Positions 1 to 9,730 of a DNA stretch of 17,256 nucleotides are shown here, in pieces. The stretch is from positions 1 through 17,256 of the forward strand of contig JAVBQU010000173.1 in the NCBI GenBank assembly GCA_031548675.1, given 5' to 3'. A program made the position numbers and the translations under genes. Below the pieces are notes generated by a model that saw nothing but the letters and a program-made list of their open reading frames with translations, was not told the DNA's origin and did no database searches. The DNA comes from JAVBQU01 sp031548675 (GTDB taxonomy: Bacteria; Bacteroidota; Bacteroidia; Bacteroidales; P3). Every line of letters begins with the position of its first letter. Within the stretch, counting starts at the first letter, position 1.

Positions 1-34
1 TTAGGCAGCCTATTGTATTTTAAAGCAAATTTAT

Positions 35-3000
35 TTATCTAAAAATCATCTTCTTTGTTAATCTGTGTCCATCAAATTCTAAGAAGTAGTAATAAATACC
101 TGAAGGAATATCTTGCTTGGATAATTCAATAGAATAATCACCCGCTTCTAATCTCTTCTCCATGTTATACACGACCCTTCCTAAAGCATTCACTATAACA
201 AAACGAGCTGTTCCGGAATAAGGCAGAGAATATTGAATAGTTGTAGAATTAAATGCCGGATTCGGATAATTTTGTTCTAAAGTCATGCCATTGGCAGCAA
301 CAGTTTCAATATCTGTTTCGCCCTGTACTTTTAATGTTACCGTATCATTCTTTCGGTAATTGTCACCCATTAAGACAACAAAAGCAGTAAGCTTTTGGAA
401 ACCGAACACGCCATTAAACCCTGTGGTTTTTCCATCCGTTCCAAAATATACAGTCATTGTATCTCCGCTGGCTAAAGGTCCTACAGTTTTAGGATCAGAA
501 ATCCGCTGCCCTCCAAGAGAATAGTTAACCGAGATGCTGTATGCAGTTGTCCTTCCTACATTTTTGATCAATACACCTACTATATTAGGAGTTGCAATTT
601 GACACCGCCCTGTAGGAGAGGTAATGGCAATAGCGGCAACATCCAAATCGGCAGGATGCGTTGCCATCCTCTTACATATTGTATTATTATCAGGCTGCCT
701 GTCATCGGGCACCACTATAGATACACAGATATCGAGTATTTTATTAGTATCAGCCTGATAAGTACTTTTTATTGTATAAGGGTCTGACGTTTGACCATAT
801 GTTAAAGAACCTTCCCACTTATCTTGTGCAACCACTTTTCCATTCACAATTAACAGTAAAGGTATAGAGGTATGAGCTTTTAATCCATAATTTGTCAATT
901 TTATAGTTGGTGCTATTATATCCCCTATAGCCAGACTATCTTTAGCAAATGCAATAGAAGTAATACCCACATCTACAGAGTCTATAGCTTTGGTTAATAC
1001 AAAATCGTCGATTGCCCAACCTTCTGCAACAGAATCTCCGGAACCGGCACTAAATACAAATCTGAATTGTAAGAAGTCAAGAGCAAGATTCAAGCCTTTA
1101 AAATTATATTTAGCGTTTTCCCAGACATTCGTATTATTTGTATAACCCTGAGACGCATTATACCAATTTTTCCCTTTCACATCATTAATACTACCTAATT
1201 TAACCCATTTTCCGGTAAAGTCTACATATTCTATATATGCTCTGGAAGAAGTACTTACAAGCTGCCTATTATTCCAGAATGTTATTTTATCGGGAGTAAA
1301 TTTCGACATATCAAACATCGGAGAATATAAATAGGAAACTACCCCTTTTGTATAATTCATATTAAGATCTGTAACCCATGCATTTTCTGGAGTATGAGCT
1401 TTATCAATAATATCTTTATTTGGTTTTCCATATTCCCATTCACTTTCTTCCTGTCCCTGAGCAACCGTATACCAGCCCAAATTATCTGCATCAAAATTCA
1501 TTTCGTAAGGCAATGATTGTATCAAGACATTTTTAAAAATCTTAAAGTGCAAAGTATCGTCGTCATGGTTTTGATCTCCGGGAACGGTTATCCACGCTTT
1601 AAAATAGTTCCAGCCATGATCAATTACAAAATCTTTTGAAGTCATAGTAGTGTCTTTAAATCCACCTTCTAATGTACTATTAGATACTGCAACATCTTTT
1701 TGAACACCTTTATACTCAATGGTAAGCTTAATTGAATTTACGGGTTGATAGCCTACATTTCTCACTAATAATTTAATCTCCGGACTTATAACAAACCCTC
1801 CGACATAATCTTCTGGTTCAAGCTTTTCGAGCAGTGCAACATCAACCTGCTTTCTGAATGTACTTACCAAGACTCTTTTTCTAGGACCTTCACATCCTCC
1901 ATTATGCAATGCAACATAAAAAGTACTATCTGCATACACATAGCCTGTTTTATACGTTTTACCTTTGCTTATAATGGAAGCCGTAGGTAGATTAGATTTG
2001 TACCAGTTTACATTTAATGTTGAAGGAACTGTTAAAGTAGTAAAGGTTCCTTGTGCTATTTCAACATCACTAATAACCGGTAATGGAGGTGTTGTTCTGG
2101 ATGTAAAAGCAACAACCTTGCTGGAATCATTGGTATGAATTTTGTCAATTCCGCCATTTAAAGTTACCCATGCGTGTATCCTGAATTTAATATCATTTGT
2201 TGTTGCTAAAGTTTGTAACTTCTTGGCAAAAGTGTACACATAAACAGAATCGGATAAAATAGGTTGTAATAATTTAACAGGTTCCGATACAAGACCAGTT
2301 CCATCTCCCGGATCATAAAATGCAGTCATAGTTTCGCTATAAATAGGATCTGCTCCAAAATTTTTAATTGTAATGCTAACAGAATCTTCTTGTATATTAC
2401 AGCCGCTTGCAATTTCGCGTATGGCAATAATCCCCGCATCATTTTTAGGACGCCCGTATACATTGATTGTTTTGGTATTATTTTGGGGTCTTTGGTCTCC
2501 ACTTAATATTACCTCCGCACGGAGCGTATAAGGACCCGGAGGTATTGTATATCTTTCAGAAGGAGCAGTAAAAGACACAAGTGCTGTTGCTGACGATCCT
2601 GTACCTATAGTACCAGTAAAACTCTTAGTTTGTTGTAGTACATCATTCAAATAATATCTGACGGTCATTGGAGGAGGAATAGCAGCCACCCCAAGATTCC
2701 GTATTCTAACTATTACAGAATCCTGATAGCTTTCTGGTCTCTCAGTTCCATTAACCGGATGGAGGAAAACATCCATCGCAATATCTTTATTTAATTGAAT
2801 CAAGTCAATAGCACCAATAGAAGGAGGTGTAGGACGGATAGAATCATTATAATCAGTAGTTATGCCGGATATGGCAGCTGCCTTTTTAAATAAATTATCC
2901 ATAAATATACCCATATCCACTTCCATATATTTATCAAAAGGAGCTGTAGGTAAAACTATAGAAAGAGTATCTATTCCTGCTCCTGCTTTAGTTTTCCAAT

Positions 3001-6000
3001 CGGCTAAAGTAGCACAATTGTTAGTTCCATACCTGAAAGGAAGCGGGCTATTGCCATAATAATATGCATTATTTGTAACTTTTGCAGGTTTAGCGACACC
3101 GGAAACATTCATAAGACGTCCGTAATTAGCAGATACAACGTTGTTCCGGAAAGTCCATCCATTACCCCATGCTCTATCGTTGAACATCATTACCACATCA
3201 AGAGAATCTGTAGAATGAAGATAGTTGAAAACAAAATCTGTACTATCCAATCCTCTTACTTCAACAAGATTGGTTTTTAAAGTTTTAAAGATATTATTAG
3301 CAATATATCCCCTGCCTCCTGTAGCTTTTACATATTCTGCATAAAAAGCTTCATTTCCGGAGGATACAATGTTATTTGACATAATGCTAAAAGTTCCCAC
3401 TACTCTGGTCATATATATCGCTGCCTTTGAAGAACTAACAGTGTTAACCGTATTATGAAGAACCTTGGTATTTTTCTGACCTTCCAGATGTAAAAACACA
3501 CCGGATCTATCAACCGTATTATAGCGTATGATATTATTCATACCAACATTAGCAGCAGTAGTATCTTTACTATATAGATAAATAGCATAATGTCCATTTA
3601 CAAAAGTATTTTTTTCAATGATTACATTACTTGTTTTTCCTGTAAAATGAACCAATACGTCTGCCAACAAAAGAGTTCCTCCCGGAGTAGTACCTTTAAA
3701 AGTACAGTTTGCTATTTTAACATCCGAAACTCCCGGTGTAAACAGCAATGCTCTTGTTTTAGAAGATTTTCCGGAATTATCAAAAATAATGCCATCAAAA
3801 GTAACATAGCTGGCTCTTACCGTAATAGAGGATGTATCATCATCTGCAGATTTAATGTACCCACCTGTAGATTTGATAGTTATTGTATTGGCAAGGCTTG
3901 AATTCGGAATCGAATCTAAGAAAAAGCCTCCTGTAAATACATCATTTAATGAAATAGTAACGGGTTTACAAACTCCGGCAGTACTGAGTTCTGTAAATAA
4001 TGCTTGTAAATCAGTATAATGTTCTCCGCTGCCTACAAGTATATTACCTTCAAAACGAACTTTCACAACGGCAGTTAAAGTATCATCATCAGCATATTCG
4101 TCTTGGTGTCCGTTAGGACTTGCCACCCAAATCTTTAAAGGTAAAATACCTGATGCTAACGATGGAATTGCGGGTAAAGTAACCGTATCCACAGCATCAA
4201 TAGCTAATTTTGCAGGGTATTTTTTGATATATGGAGCATAAACAGAATCTCCTAAGGTATAGTAAATTCGTAATGAATCAAGAGCAGTTGCTCCTGAGTT
4301 CCGAAGTGTAACTTTATATACAGGCGTCTCTGTTTTGCAGAAAGTATAATTCCCTATCATAGAAATAAGTCCTACATTATAAGTCGGCGGATTTCCCACT
4401 ACAACCCTAACGGTTTGAAAATCGCCATAACAGCCATTTGCAGTATTCTTATACCGCACGTCATAATAAGTAGTTACACTTAAAACAGGCGTTTTATAAG
4501 TTTTATCATTAATAAGGGCAGATGTATCTACTTTATTAGGTTTTTCGGATGGCCACCAATAAGTAGTACAATTTGCAGGTTGGTCAACAGTAAGAGTGGT
4601 AGATTTTCCAAATAGAATATTAAGAGCAGTTGGGTCTGTAATAACAGGCTTCAATGGTTTATATTTGGTTACTATTTTTTGTGTTACAGTGTCATTATAA
4701 GGAATTCCATCTCCGGTTAGAGATAATACAACTCTGATGGTATTTGTATCATCTTTGCCCGGTACGGTTGAAGATAAATCAACTTTGGTAGGAAATGGGA
4801 AAGATTTAATCTGCTTAGAAGCGATACTCAGGGTAATGGTTTCTTCATTACCTACTTGAGCATTCCCTTTATATAGTTTTGCTTTAAAAGATGTAATGGG
4901 GTTTGTACCCATATTCTTTGCATTAATGGTTATCGTCTCTAAGGTAAGTCCGCAGCTATCTGTAAAAGGTACAATAGAAACTGCTGCTATGTCGTTGGCA
5001 ACAGGAGCTACTTCCATGGCTCCTATGGTTGGATAAATCGTACTTCTTGTTATATTGTTATAATCCTTGGTTACAGCCGGAATAGGTAATGCTCTGTCGC
5101 GTAAAGGTTCTTGGTATTGTGGTATTAAAGCAAAATTATTATCGTATGGATTATTCTGCAAAGAAACAGAATTGGTATCAAAGCCAAGAGCTTTCCATTG
5201 GTCTAAGGTTTTGTAGTATGTTGAATTATTATTAAATAGATTTCCTGTACCTTCTTTAATACTATAGTATGCATTATAATTAGCATCAAGGTTATTTACA
5301 CCCTTCGATAACAGAATACGTTCGCCCACATTACTAAGAATATTATTATAAAACCGAGTATTTGGATATGACCCTGAAAACGAAACTAAATAATTAAAAT
5401 TTGAAGAATATGTATTTGTAGAATTAAAGTAATTATATACAATATCAGTACCATTGCTATTAGAATATATAAAAGCGTTATAATTTGTATTCCCTTGAAA
5501 TAAACCTATGTTATTGGCAATAAGATTTCGTCCAATAGTATCATGTCCTGCTGAAAAATTAAATAGTGGAATAGATGAAGTATTTGAATTACTTACCTTA
5601 TTTCCTACAATATTAATTGCAGAAAAATATGATATATTAAATATAGCATTACCATGCGAAATAGAAAAAGTATTTACTGTATTCTGCCCTACGTTTACAT
5701 TTTTAACATTTTGCAAATCAGCAAAAGAATGGACATTGATTGCTGTATTGTTTTCTATCGTTATAGATTCTAAATAATTGGCTGAAGTTCCTGCTAAGCT
5801 AATAATTCTGGCACCATTAATAAATGTATTTCCTTTAATTTTTATATTTTTTAAATTTGTACCAACTCCTCCTCCATAAATGCTCACTTGAGTGGTAGCA
5901 TTATAGGCTGTAGAAGTCCATCGTTTTCCATAGAATGTACAATTCTCGATACCAATATTACTAGAATTGCCTGTTATATGAATAACTCTAGAAGTTGTGG

Positions 6001-7699
6001 ACAATGAATCCACAAAAATAATATCCTTAAAAGTAACATTACTTGTGTTATTCAATCGAAATGCATAATCGCCAATAGATTTAATAACCACAGTACCAGG
6101 AGATGATGCCCGTATGGTTAAATTATTGGCAGCTGTGATTCCGGCAAGATCATCTATTGATATTTTTATAGAATCATAAGTACCCGGCGGAAGAAGCAAT
6201 GTAGTGGGAGTGCTTAATGAACATTGCTTAACGGCATAGAAGAATTCATCAAAATTTGGGAATTCAGAACTGCCCAATGTAACACTACTTGATATGCCGC
6301 TACATTTATAAACAGTTATACTTATAGTATCGCCTTTGGTATTTTTATCCGGCACCCCATTAATACTATCAATCCATACTTTTATGGCATTATTTTTACT
6401 ATGCAGAGAAATAGAAGGAGCAAGTGTAATTTCTACAGTGTCTTTGGGATTAACGGAGGGAGACAGGATATATTTGTTTCTTTGAAGAGAACCATTATCT
6501 AATGTATATGTATATGAAACTGATGAAATGGGTGTACTCTTACTATCATTTCTTAATAAAACCTTTAAAGGTGGGTTCGTTGATACTGTTCCAGAGGGAG
6601 AAGTAATACTTATTAGTTGTCCTGTTTCTCCATTCAATCCTCCGGTTGCACTTGTGTCCGTATAATTCATCCAATAAGACTTCCATGGGGTTACAGATCT
6701 ATTGGGAGTACAACTGCTATCAACAGATATTGCACGGTATTTGATTATACGTCCATAGCCATAAAAAGGTATTGAATTTTCATAGCGTTCAGGTCCTACT
6801 TTTTTTTCCATAACAATAAAAATACTCGGACTATTATCCACTGTATATTCTATCCTTACAGAGTCTCCAATTAAACCACTTCCCGCTAGCCCGTAACTTG
6901 TGTCTGCTGTAGATACCCTAATAGTACGACTGCTAGGATTATCGCTAGTTGTACCTATAGCCCCAGATGGATTTACAGTAGTAGTTTCACCCATCCATGC
7001 AAGATAGGGGGCTATCATATCACAAGGAGCCACTTCTACTACAATATTATCTAAAAACATACCTGCATAAGTAGGTACACTTCCGCCATTCCCATCATAT
7101 ACTTCAAAAGCTATTTGAACCGAATCTTTGTCTTGGGCAATTGCGGAAAGATCAAATGTTTCTTGTTTCCACCAAGTATTACTAATATAATTAGCAGCTC
7201 CTCCCCATTCTGTATATGAGGAAAAATTAAATCCTGTTTTAGTTTTGTCATAACCTGAAACAGGCGTTGCATCAGAGGCTAAATTTTGTAATACTCCAGA
7301 ACCGGAACCGGAACCCCACCCATTATATTGGGTATATTGGGTTGCATCTAAATAGGTAGTAGTTCTGGTAGCACCTTTTAAGGTAATAACTTTTACCCGC
7401 ACATTGGCTTTGGTGGCAAGCCCTATTTTTGCAATTTGAGAGAAATGTAAATGTACTGTTGCTTTTCCTTTGGTTTCAAATCTATCCGTATAAAGCGTGG
7501 TTACACTACCATTGCCCGGAAGTTTAGTAAAAAATGAATGAGTTCCTTCAGAAAATATAGTATCATTACGTTTCCATGAGGGATCTGCTGAAATTTTGTA
7601 CGGAAGTGTTTCAAAGTTTTCTTTATAAACTACACTTAACTGGGCAAAACTTACGATGCTAAGTGCCCAAAGAGATACCATTAATAATACTTTTTTCAT
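35..7699 (-). CDS. Giant secreted multidomain beta-helix protein with T9SS C-terminal sorting domain
   Basis: This 2554-residue protein is predicted to be exported by Sec and then released or surface-anchored by the type IX secretion system. A signal peptide (residues 1-19, ending SIVSFA before Gln) starts it. By eye, the modules are: a jelly-roll/MAM-like domain (about 25-226, ending GMFLDNIVVEV), an Ig-like spacer (361-465), parallel beta-helix block 1 (466-900), a CARDB-like module (901-1010), an Ig-like module (1017-1105), CARDB-like (1107-1210), beta-helix block 2 (1215-1634), two CARDB-like modules (1635-1865), Ig-like (1870-1947), CARDB-like (1950-2055), a second jelly-roll (2060-2236, ending EGWAIDDFVLTK), two CARDB-like modules (2240-2460) and the sorting domain (2465-2554). 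The last shows NYPNPAFN, an ALGRVVY strand and a terminal KKMIFR. Both helix blocks end in a DYN...IGA motif as in choice-of-anchor Q proteins. No catalytic site was recognised; an adhesin or glycan-binding role is inference. It is transcribed alone, away from the permease gene. Confidence 0.95.
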   Translation of the reverse strand: MKKVLLMVSLWALSIVSFAQLSVVYKENFETLPYKISADPSWKRNDTIFSEGTHSFFTKLPGNGSVTTLYTDRFETKGKATVHLHFSQIAKIGLATKANVRVKVITLKGATRTTTYLDATQYTQYNGWGSGSGSGVLQNLASDATPVSGYDKTKTGFNFSSYTEWGGAANYISNTWWKQETFDLSAIAQDKDSVQIAFEVYDGNGGSVPTYAGMFLDNIVVEVAPCDMIAPYLAWMGETTTVNPSGAIGTTSDNPSSRTIRVSTADTSYGLAGSGLIGDSVRIEYTVDNSPSIFIVMEKKVGPERYENSIPFYGYGRIIKYRAISVDSSCTPNRSVTPWKSYWMNYTDTSATGGLNGETGQLISITSPSGTVSTNPPLKVLLRNDSKSTPISSVSYTYTLDNGSLQRNKYILSPSVNPKDTVEITLAPSISLHSKNNAIKVWIDSINGVPDKNTKGDTISITVYKCSGISSSVTLGSSEFPNFDEFFYAVKQCSLSTPTTLLLPPGTYDSIKISIDDLAGITAANNLTIRASSPGTVVIKSIGDYAFRLNNTSNVTFKDIIFVDSLSTTSRVIHITGNSSNIGIENCTFYGKRWTSTAYNATTQVSIYGGGVGTNLKNIKIKGNTFINGARIISLAGTSANYLESITIENNTAINVHSFADLQNVKNVNVGQNTVNTFSISHGNAIFNISYFSAINIVGNKVSNSNTSSIPLFNFSAGHDTIGRNLIANNIGLFQGNTNYNAFIYSNSNGTDIVYNYFNSTNTYSSNFNYLVSFSGSYPNTRFYNNILSNVGERILLSKGVNNLDANYNAYYSIKEGTGNLFNNNSTYYKTLDQWKALGFDTNSVSLQNNPYDNNFALIPQYQEPLRDRALPIPAVTKDYNNITRSTIYPTIGAMEVAPVANDIAAVSIVPFTDSCGLTLETITINAKNMGTNPITSFKAKLYKGNAQVGNEETITLSIASKQIKSFPFPTKVDLSSTVPGKDDTNTIRVVLSLTGDGIPYNDTVTQKIVTKYKPLKPVITDPTALNILFGKSTTLTVDQPANCTTYWWPSEKPNKVDTSALINDKTYKTPVLSVTTYYDVRYKNTANGCYGDFQTVRVVVGNPPTYNVGLISMIGNYTFCKTETPVYKVTLRNSGATALDSLRIYYTLGDSVYAPYIKKYPAKLAIDAVDTVTLPAIPSLASGILPLKIWVASPNGHQDEYADDDTLTAVVKVRFEGNILVGSGEHYTDLQALFTELSTAGVCKPVTISLNDVFTGGFFLDSIPNSSLANTITIKSTGGYIKSADDDTSSITVRASYVTFDGIIFDNSGKSSKTRALLFTPGVSDVKIANCTFKGTTPGGTLLLADVLVHFTGKTSNVIIEKNTFVNGHYAIYLYSKDTTAANVGMNNIIRYNTVDRSGVFLHLEGQKNTKVLHNTVNTVSSSKAAIYMTRVVGTFSIMSNNIVSSGNEAFYAEYVKATGGRGYIANNIFKTLKTNLVEVRGLDSTDFVFNYLHSTDSLDVVMMFNDRAWGNGWTFRNNVVSANYGRLMNVSGVAKPAKVTNNAYYYGNSPLPFRYGTNNCATLADWKTKAGAGIDTLSIVLPTAPFDKYMEVDMGIFMDNLFKKAAAISGITTDYNDSIRPTPPSIGAIDLIQLNKDIAMDVFLHPVNGTERPESYQDSVIVRIRNLGVAAIPPPMTVRYYLNDVLQQTKSFTGTIGTGSSATALVSFTAPSERYTIPPGPYTLRAEVILSGDQRPQNNTKTINVYGRPKNDAGIIAIREIASGCNIQEDSVSITIKNFGADPIYSETMTAFYDPGDGTGLVSEPVKLLQPILSDSVYVYTFAKKLQTLATTNDIKFRIHAWVTLNGGIDKIHTNDSSKVVAFTSRTTPPLPVISDVEIAQGTFTTLTVPSTLNVNWYKSNLPTASIISKGKTYKTGYVYADSTFYVALHNGGCEGPRKRVLVSTFRKQVDVALLEKLEPEDYVGGFVISPEIKLLVRNVGYQPVNSIKLTIEYKGVQKDVAVSNSTLEGGFKDTTMTSKDFVIDHGWNYFKAWITVPGDQNHDDDTLHFKIFKNVLIQSLPYEMNFDADNLGWYTVAQGQEESEWEYGKPNKDIIDKAHTPENAWVTDLNMNYTKGVVSYLYSPMFDMSKFTPDKITFWNNRQLVSTSSRAYIEYVDFTGKWVKLGSINDVKGKNWYNASQGYTNNTNVWENAKYNFKGLNLALDFLQFRFVFSAGSGDSVAEGWAIDDFVLTKAIDSVDVGITSIAFAKDSLAIGDIIAPTIKLTNYGLKAHTSIPLLLIVNGKVVAQDKWEGSLTYGQTSDPYTIKSTYQADTNKILDICVSIVVPDDRQPDNNTICKRMATHPADLDVAAIAITSPTGRCQIATPNIVGVLIKNVGRTTAYSISVNYSLGGQRISDPKTVGPLASGDTMTVYFGTDGKTTGFNGVFGFQKLTAFVVLMGDNYRKNDTVTLKVQGETDIETVAANGMTLEQNYPNPAFNSTTIQYSLPYSGTARFVIVNALGRVVYNMEKRLEAGDYSIELSKQDIPSGIYYYFLEFDGHRLTKKMIFR

Positions 7700-7831
7700 G
7701 TGCTTATGTTTTTATGAAGTTATGTATTTAAAGTCAAAAAAATAGCTGCTATATTTATCTATTGCATATCTCATGCATGTATTTTTGATAAGAATTACTC
7801 TGATACTCTTACCCACTATACTTTAAAAGTG

Positions 7832-7861
7832 TAAAGTTACGGCTTTTTTTAGTTTTACAAA
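7832..7861 (-). promoter_or_regulatory. Candidate promoter for the giant T9SS protein gene
   Basis: Read on the minus strand, TTTG (7861-7858) is followed after 18 bases by TAACTTTA (7839-7832), one mismatch from the Bacteroidota -7 consensus TAnnTTTG. The spacing is one base short of the usual 19-21. It would give an untranslated leader of roughly 125 bases. A perfect -7 match (TATTTTTG, 7896-7889) lies further upstream but lacks a -33 box at the right distance. In such AT-rich DNA either could be chance. Confidence 0.2.
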
Positions 7862-8105
7862 ATAATTTAATATGTATTTTTTACACACCAAAAATATTTC
7901 ATTTACAAATCTTTATCTCTGGATTTTTGAGTTTTATAACTACCGTTATATATAAAAAATGACACCTATAGTTTCTTATAGACACAAAAATATATAAAAA
8001 GGTTGCTAGTGAAATTCATGTTTGACTATTTTTATTTTATCAACCTTTATCAAAAATTTTATTTTAATCTTTTTTCTGTGCATTTTCTAATTACAAATTA
8101 GTACA

Positions 8106-8135
8106 TTGCCTTTTAAAAAAAAACATGCATCTTTG
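8106..8135 (+). promoter_or_regulatory. Candidate promoter for the permease-glycosyltransferase operon
   Basis: TTG at 8106-8108 is followed after 19 bases by CATCTTTG at 8128-8135, which differs from the Bacteroidota -7 consensus TAnnTTTG only in its first base. Transcription would start near 8140, giving a leader of only about 15 bases before the GTG at 8156. The match and spacing are good but rest on inspection alone. Confidence 0.35.
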
Positions 8136-8155
8136 CAAAAATATCATTTTTACAA

Positions 8156-9730
8156 GTGAAAATACTCTACCAGCTTCTTTTAAAAAGGTATGCAGGTCCT
8201 TTTGTTCTGACATTTTTTATAGCCATATTTGTCCTGTTAATGCAGTTTTTATGGCTATATATCGATGATTTTGTAGGCAAAGGTTTACAATGGTACGTTA
8301 TTGCTGAACTGTTGTTTTATGCTTCTGCTACCTTTGTTCCATTAGCCTTGCCCTTGGCTGTTTTGCTTTCTTCTATTATGACTTTGGGGAATCTCGGGGA
8401 ACGTTATGAATTGGTGGCTATAAAGTCTGCGGGTATTTCTTTGAGGACTATCATGAGACCTTTGATAGTTTTTTCGATAATATTGGTAATGAGTGCGTTT
8501 TATTTTTCTAATAATGTAATGCCTATAGCGAATCTTAAATTTAGGACATTATTAAGGGATGTAAGGTTAAAAAAACCGGCATTAAGCATTAGCGAAGGGG
8601 AATATTATAAGGATATTGAAGGGTTTATTGTACGCGTAGGTTCTAAAGACCGGAATGGGAAAATGATGTATAACATTAAAATATACGACCATACGGCTCG
8701 AAATGGAAACCTCAACATCACTATGGCTGAATCTGGTTTTATTGAAATGTCGAAAAATAATCAGTTTATGCTCTTTCATCTTTTTAATGGTCAAAATTAT
8801 ATAGAGCAGATTTCGGGTTCTTCCTATTATTCGCGTCCGATGACACGTACCTATTTTAAGGAACAAATCAAAAGGTTTGATTTATCTTCGTTTCAATTAA
8901 CCAAAACGGATGAGGATGTTTATAAGAATCACTATAAAATTATGAACATCAGCCAGCTGAATTCTTCTATTGATACGATTAATAAAGAATTAATTGTTAA
9001 GGAGCGGGAGTTTCAAAATTTAATTATCAAGCGTAATAAATATTTATCAAGCTATTACCAAAACAGAGATTCTGTAAAGATCTTTATGGAAAGAAGAAAG
9101 CAGAAACATCTGACTGATAGTATTAATTCTGTTAATTTAATGGATAATATAGTGTCCGCACCTATCTCCCGCACTGCAAATTCTGCTATGCGGACACAAG
9201 CTACTGTCTTATCTTCTTCTATTGATACTTCGTCTAAAAATGCTATGCCGAAATCGGACGGGAAAAAAGCGGCTGTTGAAGCTTTTAATTCTGTAATGGT
9301 TACCAAAGCTGACATTGATTCTTATTCTGATGAGTTTAAGCAAACTCAAACCAGCATTACTGAACATAATATTGAATGGCATAGAAAATTTACCTTGTCG
9401 TTTGCCTGTCTGGCTATGTTTTTAATAGGTGCTCCGCTGGGAGCTATTATTCGGAAGGGGGGCTTAGGTCTGCCGTTGGTATTATCGGTGCTGATTTTCA
9501 TTTTGTTTTTTGTAATTTCAAAAATAGGCGAGAAGTCTGCCCTGGAAGGGGCTTTGCCTGTATACATCGGGATGTGGATCGGACCTTTTATTATTTTTAT
9601 AATTGGTGTTTTCTTTACATATAAAGCAACCACAGATGCGGCTATTATGGATGCCGACCGTTGGCATAAATTGTTAGACAAGATCGATTTTATAAAGAAA
9701 AAGAAAGATGAGGATACTGCAAATATGTAA
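8156..9730 (+). CDS. LptF/LptG (YjgP/YjgQ) family lipopolysaccharide export permease
   Basis: This is an inner-membrane permease subunit of the Lpt ABC system, which extracts lipopolysaccharide from the inner membrane and passes it to the periplasmic bridge. The 524 residues show the family plan: N-terminal membrane segments (about 13-34, 55-80, 97-117), a periplasmic beta-rich part, and three C-terminal segments (about 411-431, 438-458, 470-493). The hallmark GAPLGAIIRKGGLGLP lies in the C-terminal set. The start is GTG: an in-frame TAA lies 42 bases upstream with no ATG between, and the N-terminus KILYQLLLKRY fits the family. It is about 150 residues longer than E. coli LptF or LptG. The extra part (roughly 265-400) holds a charged, likely coiled-coil stretch and a Ser/Asn/Thr-rich linker. 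I cannot tell F from G. The gene overlaps the downstream glycosyltransferase by 23 bp, so the two are probably co-transcribed and translationally coupled. Confidence 0.93.
   Translation: MKILYQLLLKRYAGPFVLTFFIAIFVLLMQFLWLYIDDFVGKGLQWYVIAELLFYASATFVPLALPLAVLLSSIMTLGNLGERYELVAIKSAGISLRTIMRPLIVFSIILVMSAFYFSNNVMPIANLKFRTLLRDVRLKKPALSISEGEYYKDIEGFIVRVGSKDRNGKMMYNIKIYDHTARNGNLNITMAESGFIEMSKNNQFMLFHLFNGQNYIEQISGSSYYSRPMTRTYFKEQIKRFDLSSFQLTKTDEDVYKNHYKIMNISQLNSSIDTINKELIVKEREFQNLIIKRNKYLSSYYQNRDSVKIFMERRKQKHLTDSINSVNLMDNIVSAPISRTANSAMRTQATVLSSSIDTSSKNAMPKSDGKKAAVEAFNSVMVTKADIDSYSDEFKQTQTSITEHNIEWHRKFTLSFACLAMFLIGAPLGAIIRKGGLGLPLVLSVLIFILFFVISKIGEKSALEGALPVYIGMWIGPFIIFIIGVFFTYKATTDAAIMDADRWHKLLDKIDFIKKKKDEDTANM

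Larger units (their letters stand above)
7700..8155. other. AT-rich divergent intergenic region
   Basis: This spacer lies between the starts of the giant T9SS protein gene (leftward) and the permease gene (rightward). I see no open reading frame worth calling and no RNA gene. It is very AT-rich with many A and T runs. Visible structure: AAAGGTTG at 7998-8005 is inverted as CAACCTTT at 8041-8048 (35-base gap). TATAAC at 7935-7940 and GTTATA at 7945-7950 form a small palindrome. CTATA at 7966-7970 pairs with TATAG at 7977-7981, inside a direct repeat of GACAC (7961 and 7981). The heptamer CATGCAT occurs near each gene (7772-7778 and 8124-8130). Both promoters must lie here. Confidence 0.7.

Noticed and set aside
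1..34. Possible end of another gene at the left edge, beginning with TTA
   Set aside because: There are only 34 bases after the giant gene and nothing identifies them as coding.
3590..3901. 103-codon plus-strand frame inside the giant T9SS gene
   Set aside because: It is the antisense shadow of a well-supported coding region, with a Cys- and Ser-rich product of no recognisable family.
35..7699. Possible polysaccharide lyase activity of the beta-helix protein
   Set aside because: The parallel beta-helix fold alone does not imply lyase activity, and I saw no convincing catalytic cluster.
7985..7992. TATTTTTG on the minus strand (also at 7889-7896 and 8136-8143) as promoter -7 boxes
   Set aside because: They match TAnnTTTG but lack a TTTG box at 19-21 bases, and such words are frequent by chance in this AT-rich spacer.
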